This document shows, piece after piece, positions 15,520 through 22,474 of a stretch of DNA of 22,474 nt. Every line of letters starts with the position of its first letter. Position 1 is the stretch's first letter. The translations under genes and the position numbers were made by a program. A model generated the notes under the pieces. It saw only the letters and a list, made by a program, of their open reading frames with translations, was not told where the DNA came from and did not search any database. Source of the stretch: CAWBNS01 sp964445105 (GTDB taxonomy: Bacteria; Chlamydiota; Chlamydiia; Chlamydiales; JAJFMA01); the NCBI GenBank assembly GCA_964445105.1, contig CAYUJS010000031.1, positions 1 to 22,474 of the forward strand. The letters are read 5' to 3'.

Positions 15520-18500
15520 ATGTACCCATCATCCTCTTCGTCCTTTTCATCGCCAAGCAGTAGTGCGTCTTCTCTTAGCTCGTCGAGTTCGGCAGCCTCT
15601 GTATCCTTTTCCAAATTGCAGCCCTTATTTGATCAAGCCGTAAATCAAAATTTGTCGACCAACGTTTTTCCTATTCATTTGTTCGGTGTCCCTTGCTGGC
15701 AAATCGATAACCTCCTTCACACATTAGCTGAAACGGGACTGGCAGATAATTTTTTCTCTTTTTTGAACGCCTCTAGCTTGCGAATAAGAAATGCAAAAGG
15801 CCAGACCCCCATTCATATGGCAATCGTCTGCGGGCGGATAGATATCCTTCGGGGCTTATTAGAAAGGGAGTTGATCACACAAAACAAAGCAGATGCTGTC
15901 CTGATCGATAAAGGACCTTTTTTGTTGGATTTTCCCGCTTATGCTTTAGCCGTAGATCGCCCGGAGGTTTACGATCTGTTTGTGCAACACGGCTTAATAC
16001 GCAGCGATCAATGGACTTTTGGCCTAGGGAATTTTCTGCACGTCGCCGCCTACTACGGAGCCATGAAAGGGTATGAGTACCTTTCTAAGCAAAGTCAGTT
16101 TCTAGGCTGGGGCGACCAGTTGAATGAAGTCGGGCAAACGCCAATGCACGTGGCGGCTAGCCAAGGCCATTACCGGCTGCTTGCGCCCCTTTATGGGTAT
16201 TTTCCGCGTTCTTTAGAGAAGGTAGATGCCCAGGGGCTTAGTCCTATCCAGGCGGCAGCTTTAGCATTTAAACCCAGGTGTGTTGAACTGATCGTTGCTT
16301 TAGGCTGTAAACGTGAATATTTTGATGCCGCTTTGAACGCTCTGAAAAAAGATGGCAGCCCTAGCGCACAAGCTATGGTTGATTTTATGAAAAGCCTCCA
16401 GCTTAGCCTGGAGGAGCCTCAGCGTAGGCAAAACTACCGCCAGTGCCCCATCGAATATGTAGCTTTAGCCGGGGGTGGCGCTAAAGGGTTGGTTGAAATC
16501 GGCGTGCTTGACGAAGTAGAACAAAGGCTCGGCTACAAGCCGAATGTTTCCGGCACCTCGCTTGGAGCGATTACAGCGAGCCTTTATGCTGTGGGGTATT
16601 TTGTTAAGGAGTTAGAGGAGAACTTTGTCTCAAAGAATTTTCTGGAATTCATGGATGGTTTGTACGAGCTGAAGGAACTGAAATTTTCTCATCTTCCCGC
16701 CTCGCACCCTTTCTTCGAAACCACAAAAAAACTTTTTTCTATTTTCGCGGAACTGAAGGAATTTGTAGCCGCCCCCGCCATCTACGGCTCGGAAAGAGCT
16801 AAAGCGACGATGAGGCAGTTGACAAGGGTGGCAGGGCTGTGCGAAGGGCGAGCCTTACAGGAGTGGGTCGAACAGCTGATTTTCGAAAAAACAGGCGTGC
16901 ACAACCTTACCTTTGGCGAGCTAGCGGGATTGGGGGAAAAGCCGGGCACAAGCACGCGCCATCTCTTCCTAACCATTACGTGTTTCGGGGAAGACGCCGA
17001 TGCGCTGCTGTACCCAAATACTATCGACCCCGAGTGGAAGGACCATATCGTTTCTCACATGGTGCGCGCTTCGGCTGGTTATCCAGGCGTGTTTTCCCCT
17101 TCGCGCTTGTGGACCAAAGACCAAGACGGCAATCCCCGCTGCGTGGATGAGTCTCGGTTGGTCTGCGGGGGGATACTGAGCAATGGAGGGGCATCGCCTT
17201 TGGATGAGGTGCGATTGGAGTCTGTGTTCAACCGTGCGCTTGTCGCAGTAGCTTTTACATCTCCGCGCGCTCAGTCAATTTTCGCTACAGAGCTCACTAT
17301 ACTTGAACTCCTCGAAGAGCTGGTGGATACTGCTATACAGGCAGAAGCCATTCTAAGTACAAACCCCTACCACAAGACTCGGCTTATTAAAGTGCCCGTA
17401 GAAACAGGGAGCACCAGCTCCGCCATGGTTCAAGAGGGCCGAAAAGCAGCCAGTGCATTTTTTGCCAAACGAACACAACAAATCGTAGCCGTACAAAATT
17501 CTTTGGCGGCTCTATCACTTGCTCTGCCTCGGTTTGCCCATTTTTCGGGCCGGGATAGCCAACTAAAGCAGTTAGCCGAAGCTTTGGTGGTAGCGGCGGC
17601 CGGCTGGAGGCCCGAACACAAAACTAGAGAAGCACTTCTGTACGGTTCTGAGGGCATGGGCAAAAGTTCATTGGCTGCAGCTTTTGCGGATGCTCATGCA
17701 GATCATTTTAAATTTATCTGGACGATTAACTGCCATGATCTAGAACTGCAGGCGCGTTCTTATAAAAAATTGGCAGGAGCGGTGGGCATTAGCTTCGGGG
17801 AAGACGAAGCCTTCTTCAGCATAATAGATAAGGTCCATCGGTACTTAGAAAGCCTCGTTGGCCCGTGGCTATTGGTTTTTGATGATGTTACAGAGCTGCC
17901 AGAAAGACCGCGGACAGGCGGCGCAGTTTTATTCATTTCGCGCGTCAAGGTAGACGATCCTGGTTTAACGGCTACCGTTCGCTTGGGTACTTTTGAGTTG
18001 AGCGATGTAGAAGAGCTCGTGGTTAAGCGGTTAGGTGCTAAGGATCGGGAGCTTGCGACAAGGCTCTGCAGCGAATACAGTAGTAACCCAGAGCTCATTG
18101 AGCAGTCTGTACGGCGTATGGCAGAAGCTAGTACACCAAAAAAATATTCGCACAGGTTAGCAGAGCCGCTGTCACCGATAGTTTCTCAGGTAGAGTTTAG
18201 GCAGCGCTCATCTGCGATTGATGAATTTTTGGAGCTGCTGGCCTATCTGAGAGAGATCCCTCAGGGCTTTTTACAAGAATACGTCAGTAAGCACGGTTCT
18301 CTATCCTGTGAAGAGGTGCGTCGCTGCCTTTTCGATGCAGGAAGCATCCGCTGTGGCAAGGAGGGGACTCCTCTGGCGATTAGATCGGCCACGCTCAAAC
18401 AGCTGATAGAAGCGCACAAAAAAGAGGGCCTTGATGCGGCCAAATTTACTGCTGCCTTTCAGGCTTTGGAGGCTTGGGCGGTGCAGGACGGCCTAAAAAG

Positions 18501-19449
18501 AGGAGGTGCTTGTGTTCTCAGCCGCACCCATGCTGTGCAAGAAATGCCTGCTTTATGGGAGCAGTGCCCTGCTGTGCTTAGGTCTTCTTTGTGTCGTATT
18601 GCAGGCAGCTGGCTTGTGGCGGAAAAGGTTCCGTACATGGCGATTACTCTTCTTGAGGAAGCGTTGGCCCTTTGCTCAGATGAAGCTATTAAAGGGAAAA
18701 TTGAAGCTGATCTGCGCTTTGCCGCTTGTGAGGTGCAGCGCGCTATACTGGCTACGCTTCATGAAAAGCACGAACGTTTGCCTGCTCTGATCGGTTTTGC
18801 CACCTATCTATCGCACATCCCTCTCTCGTTTTTGCCTTATTGGTTAGGAGTGCCTTCCGCGCAAGCTGATCAGCTTTTTACCCAACTTGTGCGCGATTTG
18901 TTAGTGCGTGAACAAAAAAATAAAAAATTCATCGAGCTCAAAACAGACCCGCGGAAGGCTTTTTTGCAAATTTTTGGCGGCTTACAACAGAGCAGCCTTG
19001 ATGCAGCTTTGGAAGCCTTTGCCCATTGGCTCAGATTAGATACATTTAACCTGCTCACCGATGGTGAGGGCTGTGTGGCCTGTACAAACGATCTGAGCCG
19101 AGATCGTGATCTGGCGCTTTTATGGAATCGCTCACCAGCCGAGCATCGGGTAGAGATGTACGCGTGTTCTGCTCAGTGGCTGAATCTATATGGTGAAGAT
19201 CTTAAAGGAGCCATGGAGGCTTACGAAGACGCCTTGGCAATTTGTATTGATGCGCGTAGACATGAGGAACTTTCCGCCGAGAAAGCGGCTTTGGCGCGCA
19301 AGTTGGCGGATTTAGCACAGCGAACGACTTCCGTGCAGACCTCTCGACATACTCCTTCGTCTTCTAACCGTGCTTTTCCGCCTTCCCCTGTGGTCGTGCC
19401 TGATAAGCCCGGCTTCTGGAGGTCGTTATTCACCAAGAAAAGGAACTAG
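15520..19449 (+). CDS. ankyrin-patatin-NB-ARC-TPR protein, paralogue B (catalytic Asp replaced by Cys)
   Basis: 1309 residues, alignable with the 11276 gene almost end to end. It has a Ser-rich N terminus (~2-30) and ankyrin-like repeats (~63-270). The patatin-like domain has GGGAKG (318-323) and Ser347 in GTSLG, but VCGGILSNGG, so the expected catalytic Asp is Cys549. The NB-ARC-like NTPase has GSEGMGKSS (709-717), WLLVFDDV (783-790) and VLFISR; a winged-helix/TPR-like region and a basic tail GFWRSLFTKK follow. Relative to the other copy it lacks ~48 residues before the first ankyrin repeat and carries ~25 extra Ser/Pro-rich residues before the tail. The ribosome site is weak, but CGGTTT occurs 6 bases before the ATG here and 5 before it in the sister gene. 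The 19472 gene starts 22 bases after its stop, so the two are probably one operon. Lipase activity is likely lost while NTPase switching and binding are retained; a decoy or regulatory partner is plausible. Confidence 0.9.
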   Translation: MYPSSSSSFSSPSSSASSLSSSSSAASVSFSKLQPLFDQAVNQNLSTNVFPIHLFGVPCWQIDNLLHTLAETGLADNFFSFLNASSLRIRNAKGQTPIHMAIVCGRIDILRGLLERELITQNKADAVLIDKGPFLLDFPAYALAVDRPEVYDLFVQHGLIRSDQWTFGLGNFLHVAAYYGAMKGYEYLSKQSQFLGWGDQLNEVGQTPMHVAASQGHYRLLAPLYGYFPRSLEKVDAQGLSPIQAAALAFKPRCVELIVALGCKREYFDAALNALKKDGSPSAQAMVDFMKSLQLSLEEPQRRQNYRQCPIEYVALAGGGAKGLVEIGVLDEVEQRLGYKPNVSGTSLGAITASLYAVGYFVKELEENFVSKNFLEFMDGLYELKELKFSHLPASHPFFETTKKLFSIFAELKEFVAAPAIYGSERAKATMRQLTRVAGLCEGRALQEWVEQLIFEKTGVHNLTFGELAGLGEKPGTSTRHLFLTITCFGEDADALLYPNTIDPEWKDHIVSHMVRASAGYPGVFSPSRLWTKDQDGNPRCVDESRLVCGGILSNGGASPLDEVRLESVFNRALVAVAFTSPRAQSIFATELTILELLEELVDTAIQAEAILSTNPYHKTRLIKVPVETGSTSSAMVQEGRKAASAFFAKRTQQIVAVQNSLAALSLALPRFAHFSGRDSQLKQLAEALVVAAAGWRPEHKTREALLYGSEGMGKSSLAAAFADAHADHFKFIWTINCHDLELQARSYKKLAGAVGISFGEDEAFFSIIDKVHRYLESLVGPWLLVFDDVTELPERPRTGGAVLFISRVKVDDPGLTATVRLGTFELSDVEELVVKRLGAKDRELATRLCSEYSSNPELIEQSVRRMAEASTPKKYSHRLAEPLSPIVSQVEFRQRSSAIDEFLELLAYLREIPQGFLQEYVSKHGSLSCEEVRRCLFDAGSIRCGKEGTPLAIRSATLKQLIEAHKKEGLDAAKFTAAFQALEAWAVQDGLKRGGACVLSRTHAVQEMPALWEQCPAVLRSSLCRIAGSWLVAEKVPYMAITLLEEALALCSDEAIKGKIEADLRFAACEVQRAILATLHEKHERLPALIGFATYLSHIPLSFLPYWLGVPSAQADQLFTQLVRDLLVREQKNKKFIELKTDPRKAFLQIFGGLQQSSLDAALEAFAHWLRLDTFNLLTDGEGCVACTNDLSRDRDLALLWNRSPAEHRVEMYACSAQWLNLYGEDLKGAMEAYEDALAICIDARRHEELSAEKAALARKLADLAQRTTSVQTSRHTPSSSNRAFPPSPVVVPDKPGFWRSLFTKKRN

Positions 19450-19471
19450 GAACAGTTTACGGAGAGATTGT

Positions 19472-22069
19472 GTGAGTTCTTGTTCATTGGAGACAGTCGC
19501 CCACTATACAGCGTTACAAGCTCCTCAGCAACCTGAGGAGCTACTAGCAAAATTAATCAAGGCCGTGCGCAGAGACGATCCTGAGCTAGTTGCGCTATGG
19601 ACCCGCAGAGGTGCTTCGGTGATAGCAAAAGATCATTTAGGCAACAGCGCTCTTCATATTGCTGTAATGATACAATGCGTTGGCGCTGTTCAAGCGCTTT
19701 TAGCTGCAGGGGCCGCGGCTCTAGATAAAAATTTGGAAGGAAGATCTGCTCTCGAGATCGCGGACGATATGGGATTGCGCGTCATCGTCCGCCTTTTAGA
19801 CCAATCATTACAGAGCGCCCCAAAGCAGTATGTCAGCGAGATAGATCTCAACAAAAGCGAGTTTGCTCTTCTGAACGCTATCATGAATGTGGCCCCCGAA
19901 GAAGATCCCATCTCAACGGAGCTCCTCTCCATTAAAGCGGCGCTCAGGCCCAAAAAACGCAAGCCTGATTTGGAAAAACTACTGCAAAAAATCAAACAGC
20001 CCTGGACTCTCTACCAACATAACTGGAAAGGCCGCTCGAGAAGAGAAGATGTACCAACCAACTCGCTCAGCCAGCATTACGTTGTTATTCAAACCCTATC
20101 TGCAGAGATCCAAGGTTTCATAGATACCCTAGCAGTGGTTGAAAAAAATAAAAAAATCTGCGCCAGTTTAGAAAAAATCCGCACGAGTTACCAAGCTTTT
20201 ATTGCTACCTGCTGTGGAGCGAGTCCAGCAGCAAGGCAAGCACTTTTAAAAGGGCGCGTGTGTCTAAAAGGCGCAAAGATCGGCTGTCGTTATCTCAACT
20301 CAGACGCTGTGCCGCGTATTCTCGCAGGTAAACCGCCCGACCAGCCTGGCAACCATACAGCCAACGCTTTCAATGGGATTCATTGGAAGCAGAGCCCTTC
20401 AGCTTCAGGCATAGAACAGGCGGTAATGGAACTAGTCAAGCTAGTGTTTCATTGCGGTTCTCCACCGACCATGTTACTCAATATCATAAAAGCCGATGGG
20501 ACAACTTTACCTGTTTTGGCTTCGCAAACCATTCAAGGAGAGTGCCTGGAGAAGGTGATGAAGGAGCATCCCGAATGGCTCAATCAATTAGACATGACGA
20601 ATTTTTCTATGATGACTTTCCTGGGCTTCCTCGTTGACCCCTACGATGGCAAGCCGGATAATTTTATGGTTGCGGTGGAACGAGATCTGCTAGGTATTAA
20701 GGTGGAGAAACTCCTGCTGTCGAGCATAGACAATGACCTGTCGCTCTCAGATGTCTTTGTGCGTTCCGACGGCCGCAAAGAGCTGATAGTCGAGGTGCTT
20801 TATGCCTTGTTTGTCTTTCCCCAGATGCACAAACCTGTAGACCGCGCTTTCCGAGAGCAATTCTTGCGCCTTTTACCCGAGGAAATTGTCATTGAGTGGC
20901 TCAAAGCAATGATCAAACAAAATGAGCTGTACCAAGAGCTGCGGAGCAAAAAAGTATTTACTGTTGAAGAGTTTCAGAAGCTACAGCTCCCCTTTGCTTT
21001 GCGGCCCTACTCTGCTGGTCAAGAAGGGTTTGTAGAGGCCCTCTATCGCAAAATTTGTTCTTTGCAGCAAGCTCTCAGTGAGAACGAGAAAATAACGCAC
21101 TGGCAGCTATTTCAGCTTGTAAGCCCCCTCGTAGCGCGAGTTTATGAGAGACGTTTGCAGCAGTACGAACAAGAAGTACCCGAAGCAGAACGCAGCCTTT
21201 TTCAAAGCTATATGCGCATCCATAGCTCTAACAATATTGAGGACTTACTTCTGTCCGGCGAGCTGTCGCCCTCACCGGACGGCCTTCAGCGGGCAGCTTT
21301 TGATCCTTACCAACAGTTACAAAAAGCCGGGAACAAGTACGCTTCGCGTACCCTATCACCCGAAGAGGCCTTGGGTCGCTTTATGCCGCTGATTCCCTGG
21401 AGCCGTTACAGCACCGAACTGCAGCTGAAGTGGCTCCATTCTATCGCGACGGTGCATCAGCTCAAGGAAGTGACTTTTTGTAATTTAGAAATGCTAGATG
21501 ACATGTTTTTGACACGCACGCTGACAGGGTTTCCCGAGCTAGCTTCCCTTACTTTATTCGGCTGTCCTCAAGTCACCGGAAGCGGCCTATTTGGTCTACT
21601 AAAGGAAAAGCCCCACCTCAGGCTAATTCTGGGCGATTGCCCAGGGCTAGAGGGCGAAGATTACGACAAGCTAACTCGCAACCAGTTATCTATTCAGTTC
21701 GCTTCAGGCCTGCCAGTGCCGGTCGCACCGGGGAGTACCCAACTGCTGCACGCAGCTTTAAGAGAAAAAAATGAGCAGATGATCTTTTTCGCTTTACGTT
21801 CTACTGGTCCAGCAGATACCACCGCTCTGCTTATTGTCGCGCAATTTGATGATCTAGATTTTGAAATAGCGAAGCAGTGGCTAGCAGCACTGTTCTTTTG
21901 CAAAGCCATTCCAGATCAAGCCGTTTTGGAGGCTCTTAGCACCAAACCGGCCTTAAAAGCATACTTCAATCGCCTGCAAAGCAAGCATATGCAGGTCGTT
22001 CTTGAGGCACAAAGGCAGCAAGCCAAATGGATCGACGCAGTTCCCTGGCATAAATATGGGCAAAAATAG
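19472..22069 (+). CDS. ankyrin, phosphoinositide-kinase-like and LRR-like protein
   Basis: 865 residues from GTG 19472, chosen because GGAGAG (19461-19466) lies six bases upstream; a longer ATG ORF from 19370 would overlap the previous gene by 80 bases. Two ankyrin repeats lie at ~53-110 (GNSALHIAVMIQC, GRSALEIADDMG). Residues ~260-455 look like a kinase core of the PI3/PI4-kinase type: HWKQSPSASGIEQAVMEL with Lys306 and Glu315 or Glu320, a catalytic-loop-like LVDPYDGKPDNFMV with Asp389, Asp392 and Asn397, and a metal-binding-like SSIDNDLSLS with Asp420. An LRR-like stretch at ~655-735 reads LKEVTFCNLEMLDD and LASLTLFGCPQVTG; more ankyrin-like helices end the protein. It starts MSSCS. It follows the catalytically altered patatin paralogue in an apparent operon. 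Kinase assignment rests on motifs and spacing only. A degenerate kinase fold with another function is possible. Confidence 0.8.
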   Translation: MSSCSLETVAHYTALQAPQQPEELLAKLIKAVRRDDPELVALWTRRGASVIAKDHLGNSALHIAVMIQCVGAVQALLAAGAAALDKNLEGRSALEIADDMGLRVIVRLLDQSLQSAPKQYVSEIDLNKSEFALLNAIMNVAPEEDPISTELLSIKAALRPKKRKPDLEKLLQKIKQPWTLYQHNWKGRSRREDVPTNSLSQHYVVIQTLSAEIQGFIDTLAVVEKNKKICASLEKIRTSYQAFIATCCGASPAARQALLKGRVCLKGAKIGCRYLNSDAVPRILAGKPPDQPGNHTANAFNGIHWKQSPSASGIEQAVMELVKLVFHCGSPPTMLLNIIKADGTTLPVLASQTIQGECLEKVMKEHPEWLNQLDMTNFSMMTFLGFLVDPYDGKPDNFMVAVERDLLGIKVEKLLLSSIDNDLSLSDVFVRSDGRKELIVEVLYALFVFPQMHKPVDRAFREQFLRLLPEEIVIEWLKAMIKQNELYQELRSKKVFTVEEFQKLQLPFALRPYSAGQEGFVEALYRKICSLQQALSENEKITHWQLFQLVSPLVARVYERRLQQYEQEVPEAERSLFQSYMRIHSSNNIEDLLLSGELSPSPDGLQRAAFDPYQQLQKAGNKYASRTLSPEEALGRFMPLIPWSRYSTELQLKWLHSIATVHQLKEVTFCNLEMLDDMFLTRTLTGFPELASLTLFGCPQVTGSGLFGLLKEKPHLRLILGDCPGLEGEDYDKLTRNQLSIQFASGLPVPVAPGSTQLLHAALREKNEQMIFFALRSTGPADTTALLIVAQFDDLDFEIAKQWLAALFFCKAIPDQAVLEALSTKPALKAYFNRLQSKHMQVVLEAQRQQAKWIDAVPWHKYGQK

Positions 22070-22074
22070 GTAGG

Positions 22075-22127
22075 GCCTACATTCCTAGGCCATCGGTTTG
22101 GCGTTTTGAATTAGCCCAGATTTAACC
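22075..22127 (+). repeat. right arm of a 53-bp inverted repeat
   Basis: Inverted partner of 1-53, with the longest matching block at 22075-22096 (GCCTACATTCCTAGGCC then ATCGG). It begins six bases after the stop of the 19472 gene. GGCCTA and TAGGCC flank CATTCC and form a 6-bp hairpin at the start of the arm. Confidence 0.7.
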
Positions 22128-22214
22128 TCCGCGCCTCCCAACAAGAGGACGACCAAGGGGATAACCTGAAGCGCTTTGGGCTTTTAACAGGAAAAAATCC
22201 CTTGAGAAAGCGCG

Positions 22215-22246
22215 GGTTAGGCGGCGTTTTTAGCCGCTTGTTAACC
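22215..22246 (+). terminator. bulged hairpin in the region after the last large gene
   Basis: GGTTA (22215-22219) pairs with TAACC (22242-22246) and, inside it, GCGGC (22221-22225) with GCCGC (22233-22237) around GTTTTTA. There is no T tract after it, so termination is uncertain; it lies between two convergent genes. The rest of 22128-22385 shows nothing recognisable. Confidence 0.25.
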
Positions 22247-22385
22247 TCCTCATAATTTCAATAGCGGGGGCGGTAAGAAATCTGCAAAATAAAACATAAG
22301 CATTTGATATTAAATCTATTGTGTTGTTTTTCTCACGCCGAATGAAAGCAGCAGGTTTCTTCGAAATTGCCTCTTAAAATTAGGT

Positions 22386-22474
22386 TTAGGGTATAGCGGC
22401 TTGGCTTGTTTGGGCTAGCCCATAGATTTGGGCGGCCGTTTCCCCAAACAGGAAGATGATCTTCTTGCGATTTG
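22386..22474 (-). CDS. C-terminal end of a gene running off the window, amidohydrolase-like
   Basis: One minus-strand frame gives 28 residues, NRKKIIFLFGETAAQIYGL then AQTSQAAIP, before TAA at 22386-22388. The segment KIIFLFGETAAQIYGL resembles the C terminus of amidohydrolase-2 type enzymes, which typically end with a metal-site helix of the form KIL-GNAARLYGL. The piece is too short for certainty, and another frame is also open here. It would converge with the 19472 gene. Confidence 0.35.
   Translation of the reverse strand, partial: NRKKIIFLFGETAAQIYGLAQTSQAAIP

Noticed and set aside
19370..19471. Longer ATG start for the third plus-strand giant gene
   Set aside because: It would overlap the preceding gene by 80 bases without a ribosome site; GTG 19472 has GGAGAG at proper spacing.
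22404..22449. Palindrome TGGGCTAGCCCA with outer GTTTGGG/CCCAAAC, considered as an RNA or operator
   Set aside because: It falls inside the probable C-terminal coding end on the minus strand and has no other support.

Overview
The window looks like part of a chromosome from an intracellular, amoeba-associated bacterium, most likely an environmental member of the Chlamydiota. This is inference. It rests on the compact gatC-gatA-gatB operon, an enterobacterial-size phosphoglucomutase, and a run of very large genes that join eukaryote-like repeats (ankyrin, LRR, TPR) to STAND NTPase, patatin and kinase-like modules. Other amoeba-dwelling bacteria such as Legionellales are not excluded. No rRNA, tRNA, CRISPR array or intact insertion sequence was recognised.

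Layout. 1-53 is one arm of a ~53-bp inverted repeat whose partner lies at 22075-22127. About 94-507 holds a frameshifted remnant of a small gene. 508-3730 (minus) is the housekeeping gatCAB operon. 3731-4486 is non-coding, with a strongly AT-rich stretch that probably holds the gat promoter. 4487-6757 (plus) is pgm followed by a HAD-family phosphatase gene. 6880-10999 (minus) is a giant kinase-like/NACHT/ankyrin gene interrupted by a 100-N assembly gap. It diverges from 11276-22069 (plus), which carries two tandem paralogues of ankyrin-patatin-NB-ARC-TPR architecture and then a gene with ankyrin repeats, a phosphoinositide-kinase-like core and an LRR-like segment. A 28-codon minus-strand gene end may be present at 22386-22474.

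How the genes work together. GatCAB is the amidotransferase that makes Gln-tRNA and/or Asn-tRNA. Pgm and the HAD enzyme plausibly act together on glucose 1-phosphate. The right-hand ~15 kb is the accessory region: four giant multidomain proteins sharing recurrent modules. A kinase-like core is visible in both the NACHT protein and the last protein. The two patatin-NB-ARC paralogues have serine-rich N termini written with all six Ser codons, which fits type III secretion signals. The upstream patatin copy keeps its Ser-Asp dyad. The downstream copy has Cys in place of the Asp, giving a probable active/inactive pair. Whether the cluster serves host manipulation or an NLR-like defence inside the bacterium cannot be decided from sequence alone.
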